NCBI GenBank assembly: GCA_035544895.1 | Contig: DASZZM010000031.1 | Location: 310,001 to 374,000, forward strand | DNA from: JASLEW01 sp035544895 | GTDB lineage: Bacteria; Acidobacteriota; Thermoanaerobaculia; Multivoradales; UBA5704 | Length of the DNA stretch: 64,000 nucleotides | Direction of reading: 5' to 3' | Shown: positions 27,281-35,353 of the stretch, piece by piece | Numbering within the stretch: the first letter of the stretch is position 1 | Layout: each line of letters begins with the position of its first letter | Notes under the pieces: generated by a model | Told to the model about the DNA's origin: nothing | Seen by the model: only the letters and a program-made list of their open reading frames with translations | Database searches by the model: none | Position numbers and translations under genes: made by a program

Positions 27281-28225
27281 ATGTCCGGTCCACCATCGCC
27301 CCTGAAACTGGCAGCCAGCCGCGTGCCGGTCCGGCTGATGGCGCTCGCGCTCCTGCTCGGTGTCGCCGGCATGGCCGGCACGGCCGCGCTCTCGGCGCAC
27401 GACTTGTGGATCGAGCCTTCGGCGTTCACGCCGCAGCAAGGAACCCGCCTGGCGGTGCGGCTGCGCTACGGACAAGGGTTTCGCGGCGACCCGTTTCCGC
27501 GCGATCCGCGCTACCTGGTGCGCTTTGCGGTGATTCCCGGGGCCGGGACGGCCGGAGAGCAGCCGATCGCCGGCTTGCCGGGCGTCGATCCGGCCGGTTT
27601 CCTGCAAGCGGGCCGGCCTGGCCTGTACCTGCTGGTCTACCGCAGCAGCCATGCGTCGCTCGAGCTCGACGCCGAGAAGTTCGAGAAGTACCTTGCCGAG
27701 GAGGGGCTCGAGCGCGTCAGCGCGGAGCGCGCCCGGCGCGGTCAGAGTGCGTCCCCGGGAAAGGAGATATACTCGCGGTGCGCCAAGTCGCTGATCGTGA
27801 TACGGGGAGTCGCCGGTCCCGGCAGTCAATCGGAACGCGCCGGGACGATGCCCGGCGATCAATCGGAACGCGCCGGGACGACGTCCGGCGCGGGGCGGAT
27901 CGTCGGCTTTCCTCTCGAGCTGGTGCCTGAACAGAACCCGTATGCCCTGGAGGCGGGCGCGGGGCTGCCGGTGCGCCTGCTCTATGAAGGCAAGCCGCTG
28001 GCCGGGGCCAAGATCGCGGCGATTTCCAAGGACCATCCCGAGGCAGGAGTCGCCGCGCGGTCGGACGGCGCGGGGCGAGCTCGCCTGACGCTGCCTCGCG
28101 GTGGGGCCTGGCTGGTCAAGGCGGTGCACATGGTTGCCGCACCCCCGGGCTCGGGAGCGGACTGGGAGAGCTTCTGGGCCTCTCTGACCTTCGACCTGCC
28201 AGGTCGGCGCGCTCCGATCGAATGA
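27281..28225 (+). CDS. DUF4198-domain (NikM-like) exported protein
   Basis: A 314-residue protein with an N-terminal signal/anchor (MALALLLGVAGMAGTAAL) ending SAHDLWIEPSAF, the usual DUF4198 start. The middle has GLYLLVYRSSHASLEL and the C-terminal beta domain has PVRLLYEGKPLAGAKIAAIS and GGAWLVKAVHM. Related proteins occur beside Ni/Co transport genes, and some are proposed to bind metal; no transporter is adjacent here. A 33-bp tandem duplication lies in the linker (residues about 181-202). Confidence 0.78.
   Translation: MSGPPSPLKLAASRVPVRLMALALLLGVAGMAGTAALSAHDLWIEPSAFTPQQGTRLAVRLRYGQGFRGDPFPRDPRYLVRFAVIPGAGTAGEQPIAGLPGVDPAGFLQAGRPGLYLLVYRSSHASLELDAEKFEKYLAEEGLERVSAERARRGQSASPGKEIYSRCAKSLIVIRGVAGPGSQSERAGTMPGDQSERAGTTSGAGRIVGFPLELVPEQNPYALEAGAGLPVRLLYEGKPLAGAKIAAISKDHPEAGVAARSDGAGRARLTLPRGGAWLVKAVHMVAAPPGSGADWESFWASLTFDLPGRRAPIE
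27821..27886 (+). repeat. Two 33-bp tandem units inside the DUF4198 gene
   Basis: Two direct 33-bp units sharing TCAATCGGAACGCGCCGGGA encode GSQSERAGTMP and GDQSERAGTTS. The unit length is a multiple of three, so the frame is kept. Confidence 0.8.
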
Positions 28226-28232
28226 CCGCGCC

Positions 28233-28835
28233 GTGGAGGCGCTCCGGCACGAGGTAGAAGACCCGCAAGGCATGCACGCTGAAGCCAGAGAGCTCGAAGA
28301 TTCCTACCTGGTGGGCCAGATCGGCAGCGGGGACCAGGAGGCGTTTGCCCGTTTCTTCGATCTTCACTCTCCGGCCGTTCTGGGCCTGCTCTTTCGCATC
28401 CTGGGCGGGCGCGGGGAGGCCGAAGAGGTGCTGCAGGAGGTTTTCTTGCAAGTCTGGCGGCAGGCTGACCGCTACGAGCCGGAGCGCTCGACGCCGCGCG
28501 GCTGGCTCTTGATGCTCGCGCGCTCGCGGGCTCTCGACCGTCTGCGCCGCCGCGATGCCCGCCGCCGGCGCGAGGAAGAAGCGGCCGGGGATGCCGACTA
28601 CCCGCGGCTGGTACGCCCTCTCGGCACCGAGCGTCTGGAGGCCGTCGAGCGGCGCGACCGGGTCAACGGGGCGCTCGACCTGCTGTCGCCGGAGCAGCGC
28701 CGCTGCATCGAGCTGGCCTTCTTCGAAGGGCTCACCCACACCCAGATCGCCGAACGCCTGGAGGCGCCGCTCGGCACGGTCAAGTCCCGCATCTTGCTCG
28801 GAATGAACAAGCTGCGACAGGCCCTGAGCACTTGA
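28233..28835 (+). CDS. ECF-family RNA polymerase sigma factor
   Basis: A 200-residue sigma factor from GTG 28233; an ATG at 28272 would give 187 residues and is equally possible. Region 2 has FARFFDLHSPAVLGLLFRIL and EEVLQEVFLQVWRQADRYEP, with RGWLLMLARSRALDRLRRR. Region 4 has DLLSPEQRRCIELAFFEGLTHTQIA, then APLGTVKSRI. The next gene, one base downstream, is an RskA-like anti-sigma, so this is a SigK/EcfK-type pair. It may control the DUF4331/DUF4198 genes upstream; this is inference from position. Confidence 0.92.
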   Translation: MEALRHEVEDPQGMHAEARELEDSYLVGQIGSGDQEAFARFFDLHSPAVLGLLFRILGGRGEAEEVLQEVFLQVWRQADRYEPERSTPRGWLLMLARSRALDRLRRRDARRRREEEAAGDADYPRLVRPLGTERLEAVERRDRVNGALDLLSPEQRRCIELAFFEGLTHTQIAERLEAPLGTVKSRILLGMNKLRQALST

Positions 28836-28836
28836 A

Positions 28837-29724
28837 ATGACCGCCCGCCACTCCCCGCGCCTCGAAGATCTCCTGCCCGCCTACAGCCTGGGTGCGCTCG
28901 ATGGCGATGAGCTGCGCGAGCTCGAGGATCACGTCGCCGGCGGCTGTGCGGATTGCCGGCGCCTGCTCGCTCGCTGGACCGCCGATCTCGAGGACCTGGC
29001 AGCATCCGTGCCGCCGGTCGGGCCGGCGGCGAGCGACCGCGGGCGCATCCTCGTTTCCGTGGCGGAGGCCGCGGTCGCCGCTCCCGCCATTGGCGACACT
29101 CCCGGCAGGTCGGCCGCCGCTCCGGCGGCCGAACGCGCCTCCACGGCCGGCCAGGACAGCGCCCGCCGCGGCCGCGGGGCCCGGTCCTCCTGGCCCGCCA
29201 GCGCCTGGCTGCCGATCGCGGCGCTGCTCCTGCTGGCGATCTGGGGAGCCTGGCGGCAGTCGAGCCTCGACAGCCAGGTGCGCAGCCTGATCGCGGAGCG
29301 CGACCGGCAGGCGGCCCGGGCCGAGGCCCTCGAGCAGCGCGTCCGCCTGGTGCAGGCCCAGGCCGAGCGCATGGCGAGGACGCTCTCGATCGTCGGCTCC
29401 CCCGCCATGCAGCCGGTGTTCCTCGCCGGCCTCGCGCCCGCGCCCGGGGCCAGGGGACGGACCTACGTCGACGCCTCCGGCGGCAAGGCTGTCTTCTACG
29501 CCTTCGACCTGCCGGCCCTGGCCGCGGACAAGACCTATCAGCTCTGGTTCATCGACTCCGGCCGGCCGGTCTCCGCCGGCACCTTCGCGGTGGACGCGCG
29601 CGGCAAGGCCAGCCTGGAGGTCGACAACATCGCGTCCGCGCGGCGTATTCAAGCCTGGGCCGTGACCATCGAGCCGCGCGGCGGCGTCCCCCAGCCCACC
29701 GGCGCGATGGTGCTCAAGGGGTAG
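28837..29724 (+). CDS. RskA-like anti-sigma factor
   Basis: A 295-residue protein. The cytoplasmic N-terminus has the zinc anti-sigma motif H-x4-C-x2-C (EDHVAGGCADC, residues about 29-39). An Ala-rich linker leads to one transmembrane helix (AWLPIAALLLLAIWGAW, about 125-141). A short coiled coil and an RskA C-terminal beta domain follow (TYQLWFIDSGRPVSAGTF, then AWAVTIEPRGGVPQPTG), which is periplasmic. It should hold the ECF sigma factor inactive until a signal releases it. Confidence 0.9.
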   Translation: MTARHSPRLEDLLPAYSLGALDGDELRELEDHVAGGCADCRRLLARWTADLEDLAASVPPVGPAASDRGRILVSVAEAAVAAPAIGDTPGRSAAAPAAERASTAGQDSARRGRGARSSWPASAWLPIAALLLLAIWGAWRQSSLDSQVRSLIAERDRQAARAEALEQRVRLVQAQAERMARTLSIVGSPAMQPVFLAGLAPAPGARGRTYVDASGGKAVFYAFDLPALAADKTYQLWFIDSGRPVSAGTFAVDARGKASLEVDNIASARRIQAWAVTIEPRGGVPQPTGAMVLKG

Positions 29725-29730
29725 CGGCGA

Positions 29731-30803
29731 GTGGTAAGCGATCTCCTGGCGAGGCTGCATGCCCGGGCCAGCCGGGTGGCCGCTTCCATCGTCCTGGCCG
29801 AAGGCGAGGATCCCAGAGTCGTGGCGGCCGCCGAGCGCGCCGCCGCCTCCGGGCTCTGCCGGCCGAGCCTGATCGGCCGCCTGGCGGGGGTCAAGGAGGC
29901 GGCACAGGCGGCGGGGGTGAGCTTGACCGTACCGGTGACCGATCCCGAGAGCGTGGAGGCCGCCCCCGAGCTGTCGCGGCTGACCGCGCATCTCGCCGGC
30001 CGCCTCGCCCGGCGCGGGGCGGCCGGGCCCGCCACGCGGCTGCCGCAGCCGCCGCAGACCCTGCGGCCGCCGGCGGCCATCGAGCTGCTGGCGCGCAATC
30101 CTCTCTACTTCGCCGCCTTGCAGGTCGCCGCCGGCGGCGCCGACGGCGCGGTGATGGGTGCCGCTTCGACCACGGCCGACACCGTGCGGGCGGCGCTGCT
30201 GGCGGTAGGGCCGCGCCCCGGCCTGCGCATGGTCTCCTCGTGTTTCTTGATGGTGCTGCCCGGCGGCCGCGGCATGATCTACAGCGACTGCGGCGTCGTG
30301 CCCGATCCGTCGGCCGAAGAGCTCGCGGATATAGCCGAGGCGGCCGCCGCGAGCTGCCGCGCCCTACTCGGCGAAGAGCCCAGGGTGGCGCTGCTCTCCT
30401 TCTCCACTCACGGCAGCGCCAGCCATCCCCGGGTCGAGAAGGTGCGCGCGGCCGCCGCCTGCCTGCGCGCGCGACAGCTCGACTTCGTGGCCGACGGCGA
30501 GCTGCAGGCCGACGCGGCCCTGGTGCCGGAAGTGGCGCGCCGCAAAGCCCCGGACAGCCCGCTCGCGGGCCGGGCGAACGTGCTCGTCTTCCCTGACCTC
30601 GACGCCGGCAACATCTCCTACAAGCTCACCGAGCGGCTGGCTGGAGCACGCGCGGTCGGCCCCCTGCTGCAAGGGCTCGCGCATCCGGTCAACGACCTTT
30701 CCCGCGGCAGCTCCGTAGAAGACATCGTGGACGTCATGGCGGTGACCGCCCTCATGTCCGGGCGGAATCGCACTGGCGATTCCATGGCCGAACGGAGGCA
30801 AGA

Positions 30804-30807
<4 letters not shown>
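29731..30807 (+). CDS. pta: Phosphate acetyltransferase
   Basis: A 358-residue enzyme of the PTA_PTB family that interconverts acetyl-CoA and acetyl phosphate. It contains SIVLAEGEDPRVVAAAERA at the start, AGGADGAVMGAASTTADTVRAAL, VALLSFSTHGSASHPRVEKV and the C-terminal ANVLVFPDLDAGNISYKLTE. The length matches single-domain Pta. No acetate kinase gene is in the window. It overlaps purD by GTGA. Confidence 0.92.
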
Positions 30808-32094
<1,287 letters not shown>

Positions 32095-32096
<2 letters not shown>

Positions 32097-32250
32097 CTAG
32101 GACGAAACTCCTGCCGCGAGGGGGCGGGGGCGTCCCCTTCCCCCCCGGAGGGGAGGGAAGGGGATCGAGGGGTTGCGGGGGGAGATCCAATAGATCGGAG
32201 TCCGCTATCGCCGGTCAGCGAGCGCCGTTTCATACCTCGTGGTCGCCGCG
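32095..32250 (+). repeat. Dispersed GC-rich intergenic repeat, copy C
   Basis: GACGAAACTCCTGCCGCGAG, the core GGGGGCGTCCCCTTCCCC, GGAAGGGGATCG, GGGGTTGCGGGGGGAGATCC and AGCGAGCGCCGTTTCATACC are in the same order as in copy B, but the CGCCGGGCAGGGACC middle is missing. It fills the first half of the 360-bp gap between purD and the ricT-like gene. The rest of the gap holds a GC hairpin and a weak promoter-like pair TTGACC/AAGAAT (32302-32330, 17-bp spacing). Confidence 0.7.
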
Positions 32251-32355
32251 GACGGTGGGGAGCTCCGATCAATGCCGATGGATGCGCGTGATAACCTCTC
32301 GTTGACCTCGCGAGAAGCAGCTGCAAGAATAGCGTGCAGTGCATCCGTCGTCGAG

Positions 32356-32379
32356 CGGCCCCTCTGCCCTGAGGGGCCG
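32356..32379. terminator. Strong GC hairpin, possible terminator
   Basis: CGGCCCCTC (32356-32364) and GAGGGGCCG (32371-32379) form a perfect 9-bp stem with a 6-base loop. There is no T-tract on either side, so it would be at most a weak intrinsic terminator; it could also be a leader structure of the downstream gene. Confidence 0.3.
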
Positions 32380-32456
32380 ACACCGATCAACTTGGTACCT
32401 ATCCTGCATGGGAGAGGTGCTGCTGTACCGATACGGACACGGAGCGGAACACGGGC

Positions 32457-33194
32457 ATGGGTGGATGTAACGGCTGTGCATACAAGGGAATGTCGACCGC
32501 CGTCGAAGACACGTTCGTCGGGGTGCGCTTTCGGGAAGAGACCAACGTGACTCTCTGCTCGACCAACGGACGCATCTATGCCCGCGGCGAACAGGTCGTC
32601 GTGGAGCTGGAGTCCGGACCGACGTTCGGGAGTGTCGAGCAATCCCCGATGCCGGTTTTCAAGCCATGCCAGAAGTCATCGGCGCGGCCGGTCCTGCGGC
32701 CGGCCGACGACGAGGACCGCGCCGCCTACGACCGGCAGCGCCAGAGCGAGATGAGCGCCAAGCTGTTCGCGCAGGAGAGGGTGCGCACCCTCGGCCTGGA
32801 CATGAAGATCTCGCTGGTGGAATTTGCTCTCGGCTGCAAGCGTGCGGCCTTCTATTTCACCTCGGACGGCCGGGTGGATTTCCGGCAGCTGGTGCGGGAC
32901 CTGTCGAACCGCTTTTCGACGCGCGTCAAGATGGTCCAGGTGGGGGCCCGAGACGAGGCTGGGCTGGTTGGCGGGATCGGTATCTGCGGACGCACGCTGT
33001 GCTGTTCGACCTGGCTCAAGGACTTCCGGCCCATCTCGATCCAGATGGCCAAGCGCCAGAACCTCAGCCTGAACCCGTCGAAGATCTCGGGCCAGTGCGG
33101 CCGGTTGCTCTGCTGCCTGGCTTACGAGGACGATCAATACAAGACCCAGGCCCCGGGCAGCCACCCCGCGGCAGGGCTGCCGGTGGTGGCGTAA
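32457..33194 (+). CDS. PSP1-domain protein, RicT/YaaT-like
   Basis: A 245-residue protein. The central PSP1 domain is clear: FVGVRFREETNVTLCSTNGR, KLFAQERVRTLGLDMKISLV, RAAFYFTSDGRVDFRQLVRD, GGIGICGRTLCCSTWLKDF and SKISGQCGRLLCCLAYE. Cys pairs in the last two segments match the conserved Cys of RicT (YaaT), which in Bacillus binds an Fe-S cluster in the Ric complex acting on RNase Y. An unusual N-terminal MGGCNGC adds another CxxC. The C-terminus is shorter than in Bacillus. RNA-related context is supported by the Hfq-like gene next door. Confidence 0.88.
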   Translation: MGGCNGCAYKGMSTAVEDTFVGVRFREETNVTLCSTNGRIYARGEQVVVELESGPTFGSVEQSPMPVFKPCQKSSARPVLRPADDEDRAAYDRQRQSEMSAKLFAQERVRTLGLDMKISLVEFALGCKRAAFYFTSDGRVDFRQLVRDLSNRFSTRVKMVQVGARDEAGLVGGIGICGRTLCCSTWLKDFRPISIQMAKRQNLSLNPSKISGQCGRLLCCLAYEDDQYKTQAPGSHPAAGLPVVA

Positions 33195-33233
33195 GGGCAG
33201 CGTATCGGCCGCAACCCGAGATCGGTGTACTCC

Positions 33234-33572
33234 ATGGCAAACCGCAAGTTGATCCGCCCGGACATCAACGAGCTGAAGAAGGACTTTCCTTCGCGCAGCG
33301 TACGGCGCAAGCAGACGCCGCCCGAGCAGACCAACGCCGAGGAGTTCTACTACCTCAAGCAGATGGCGGCGAAGACGCCGATGGTGGTGATCCTCGACAA
33401 CGGCGAGGAGCTTCGCGGCTGGATCGAGTGGTACGACAAGGGGGCGCTCAAGCTCAATCGGCATTCGGGGCCGAACCTGCTCATCCAGAAGCAGCGCATC
33501 CGCTACATGTTCAAGGAAGAGGAGCTCCGGCGTCGGCCCCGGCGCAGCAACGACGGCGCGGCGGAGCCTTAG
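33234..33572 (+). CDS. Hfq-like RNA chaperone with N- and C-terminal extensions
   Basis: A 112-residue protein. Residues about 40-95 look like an Sm/Hfq fold: EFYYLKQMAAKTPMVVILDN corresponds to the N-terminal helix and Sm1, GEELRGWIEWYDKGALKL to the Sm1 strands, and LLIQKQRIRYMFKEEE to Sm2 (the place of Hfq YKHAIST). A basic N-terminal extension (MANRKLIRPDINELKKDFPS) and a basic Arg-rich tail are added. I recall similar proteins annotated as Hfq in Acidobacteriota. It starts 40 bases after the ricT-like gene and is likely co-transcribed. Confidence 0.72.
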   Translation: MANRKLIRPDINELKKDFPSRSVRRKQTPPEQTNAEEFYYLKQMAAKTPMVVILDNGEELRGWIEWYDKGALKLNRHSGPNLLIQKQRIRYMFKEEELRRRPRRSNDGAAEP

Positions 33573-33641
33573 AGGTCGGCGCCGGGGCGCGGTCCTGGTC
33601 CTTTCGGAAGAAAAAATCGTGCTCAGCGCGGGGAGGGGCGG

Positions 33642-33764
33642 GAGCCATCGGGGGTGCCCCGCAGGATCCCCCTTCGCTGGCGACGCGGCGTCTCTTAATC
33701 TGATGGGAGAGTGGTGAAACGCGCCGCCGCGAAAGGGGATCCTGCGGGGCACCCCCGGTGGCTC
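33642..33764. repeat. Long palindromic element 1 (35-bp arms)
   Basis: The left arm 33642-33676 (GAGCCATCGGGGGTGCCCCG...) and right arm 33730-33764 are inverted copies with 33 of 35 bases matching, around a 53-bp centre. The outer part GAGCC-CGGGGGTGCC is shared with the palindrome at 35175-35292. The right arm lies inside the pdxA reading frame. Confidence 0.9.
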
Positions 33765-34832
33765 GGGGCACCGTCTTCTGCCTCACCAACGTATTTTCTT
33801 GCCTTTACTCAGGGCGATCCTGCTGGGATCGGGCCTGAAATCCTGCTCAAGGTGGCTGGGGGGGAGGTGGAGGTCGCGGCGAGGGGCTGGCGGCCGGTGG
33901 TGGTGGCGGAGCAGGTGGCTCTTGAGGCGTTGCGTCCTGGGCTGCCAGGGTTTCCTTGGGAGAGGCTGCGGTACGTGACGGGGCGGCCGTCGCGGGCGGA
34001 GGTGGCGGGGGCTGGGGCCGAGGAGATCCTGGTGGTCGATCCGGTGGGGTCGCGGCGCGAGGTGAGGTTGGGGAGCTCGGGGCCGGCGGACGCGGCGGGA
34101 GCGATGGCGGCACTCGATGCGGGGATCGAGGTGGTGAGGTCGGGGGCGGCGGACGCGCTGATCACCGCGCCGGTGAGCAAGGAGTCGATCGCGCGCCACC
34201 GGCTGCCGGGTTTCACCGGGCATACCGAGTACTTGGCGGCGGCGTGCGGCCTCGAGCGCTATGGCCGCGACTACCTGATGGCGTTCCTCGCCCCTGATCT
34301 ACAGGTGGCGCTGCTGACGGTGCACATGCCGCTCGCGCGGGCGCTGGCAGCGATCGACGGCCGCGCGGTCGGCGAGGCGCTCGACTGCCTCGAACGGCAC
34401 GCCGGCGGAAGGATCGCCCTGGCCGGCCTCAACCCCCATGCCGGCGAGGGCGGGCTGCTGGGTCATGAAGAATCCTCGCTGCTGGCACCCGCCGTGGCGG
34501 CGGCGCGCCAGCGCGGCCTCGACGTGCACGGTCCCGAGAGCGCCGACTCGCTGTTCGCCCGCGCTCGCCGCGGCGAGTTCGACTGGGTGCTCGCCCTCTA
34601 CCACGACCAAGGCCTCATCGCCGTCAAGACCGCCGCCTTCGGCCTCGCCACCAACTGGACCCTCGGCCTGCCCTTCCTCCGCACCTCGGTCGACCACGGC
34701 ACCGCCTTTCCCCTCGCCGGCCGCGGCCACGCCGACGCCCGCCCCCTTGCCGCCGTCGTCGCCACCACCCTGCGCCTCCTCGCCGGAGAGCTGCCGCGCC
34801 GGCATCACCGCGGGCCCGCTCCAGGCGGGTAG
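33711..34832 (+). CDS. pdxA: 4-hydroxythreonine-4-phosphate dehydrogenase
   Basis: A PdxA enzyme of pyridoxal phosphate synthesis. Motifs are complete: TQGDPAGIGPEILLK, DALITAPVSKESI, GFTGHTEYLAAACGL, GLNPHAGEGGLLG with metal-binding His, LYHDQGLIAVK and LRTSVDHGTAFPLAG. The start is odd. The conserved enzyme begins near 33792, but the only start codons in frame are GTG 33711 or 33714, in the centre of palindromic element 1. About 27 residues encoded by the repeat are therefore added in front. A non-standard start closer to the enzyme is the alternative. Confidence 0.9.
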   Translation: MVKRAAAKGDPAGHPRWLGAPSSASPTYFLAFTQGDPAGIGPEILLKVAGGEVEVAARGWRPVVVAEQVALEALRPGLPGFPWERLRYVTGRPSRAEVAGAGAEEILVVDPVGSRREVRLGSSGPADAAGAMAALDAGIEVVRSGAADALITAPVSKESIARHRLPGFTGHTEYLAAACGLERYGRDYLMAFLAPDLQVALLTVHMPLARALAAIDGRAVGEALDCLERHAGGRIALAGLNPHAGEGGLLGHEESSLLAPAVAAARQRGLDVHGPESADSLFARARRGEFDWVLALYHDQGLIAVKTAAFGLATNWTLGLPFLRTSVDHGTAFPLAGRGHADARPLAAVVATTLRLLAGELPRRHHRGPAPGG

Positions 34833-34929
34833 GCCTCGCCCGGCACGATCTTCGGACGGTCGCGCACCCTTCTCTATGAACCCGAGCCGGCACCGCCGGC
34901 GGTCGTTCTACTGAACAGGAGGCTTCGCG

Positions 34930-35079
34930 ATGAAAAAGCTCAAGACCAAGAAGCTCACCCTCTCCCGTGAATCCCTGCAACAGCTCGAGCAGCCCTCCCT
35001 TCGCCAGGTCGATGGCGCCGGCCGGACCTTCGGCGAGTGCACCATCGGAGGCCTCACCCACTGCCTCAACTGCCCGTAG
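34930..35079 (+). CDS. Putative class I lanthipeptide-like RiPP precursor peptide
   Basis: A 49-residue peptide with a perfect AGGAGG seven bases before its ATG. The leader is MKKLKTKKLTLSRESLQQL then EQPSLRQVDG. The Lys-rich start, the LTLSRESL helix and the (L/V)RQVDG ending resemble leaders of class I lanthipeptide-type precursors (LTLxxETLxxL...LxxVxGG). The core, after about residue 29, contains three Cys (37, 45, 48) and three Thr (33, 38, 43) in TFGECTIGGL and THCLNCP, suited to thioether rings. No lanthionine synthetase, protease or exporter is near, so it would be an orphan precursor. It lies alone between pdxA and the glycan cluster and is followed by a long palindrome. Confidence 0.65.
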   Translation: MKKLKTKKLTLSRESLQQLEQPSLRQVDGAGRTFGECTIGGLTHCLNCP

Positions 35080-35174
35080 CGGAGAGGCCCGCATACCCCG
35101 CGGGCAGCGGTTCCCTTTCAGGAGGAGCGCCCGGCGCCTACTCAGCAGCGCCTTGAAAGCGAACCCGGTGCCCT

Positions 35175-35292
35175 GAGCCTCCGGGGGTGCCGCACAGTCC
35201 GCATTTGGCGGCGGCGCGCCCAACCACTCCCGCCGCAACCAAGAACCCCCGCGCCGCCTGACAAGCGGACTGTGCGGCACCCCCGGAGGCTC
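35175..35292. repeat. Long palindromic element 2 (perfect 28-bp arms)
   Basis: GAGCCTCCGGGGGTGCCGCA... at 35175-35202 is perfectly repeated in inverse at 35265-35292. A weaker inner stem (GGCGGCGCG / CGCGCCGCC) lies in the 62-bp centre. The outer arm shares GAGCC-YCGGGGGTGCC with element 1. It lies in the 274-bp gap between the peptide gene and the convergent sugar transferase, where it could also end transcripts from both sides. Confidence 0.92.
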
Positions 35293-35353
35293 CCTCCACT
35301 CCGGCGCTGCTCCGGCCGTCGGCTCCGCCCTCTATCGCCTGTGGTTTTTTTAT

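Noticed and set aside
32258..32383. tRNA or riboswitch in the purD-ricT gap
   Set aside because: Only a GC hairpin and repeat copy C are seen; no cloverleaf or conserved riboswitch core was found.
32408..32470. Possible 20-codon leader peptide (MGEVLLYRYGHGAEHGHGWM) overlapping the ricT-like start
   Set aside because: No ribosome binding site precedes it and no attenuator structure follows; it may be chance in a GC-rich leader.
35175..35292. Palindrome 2 as a simple intrinsic terminator
   Set aside because: The arms are too long and far apart (62-bp centre), lack a T-tract, and share sequence with palindrome 1; a repeat element explains it better.
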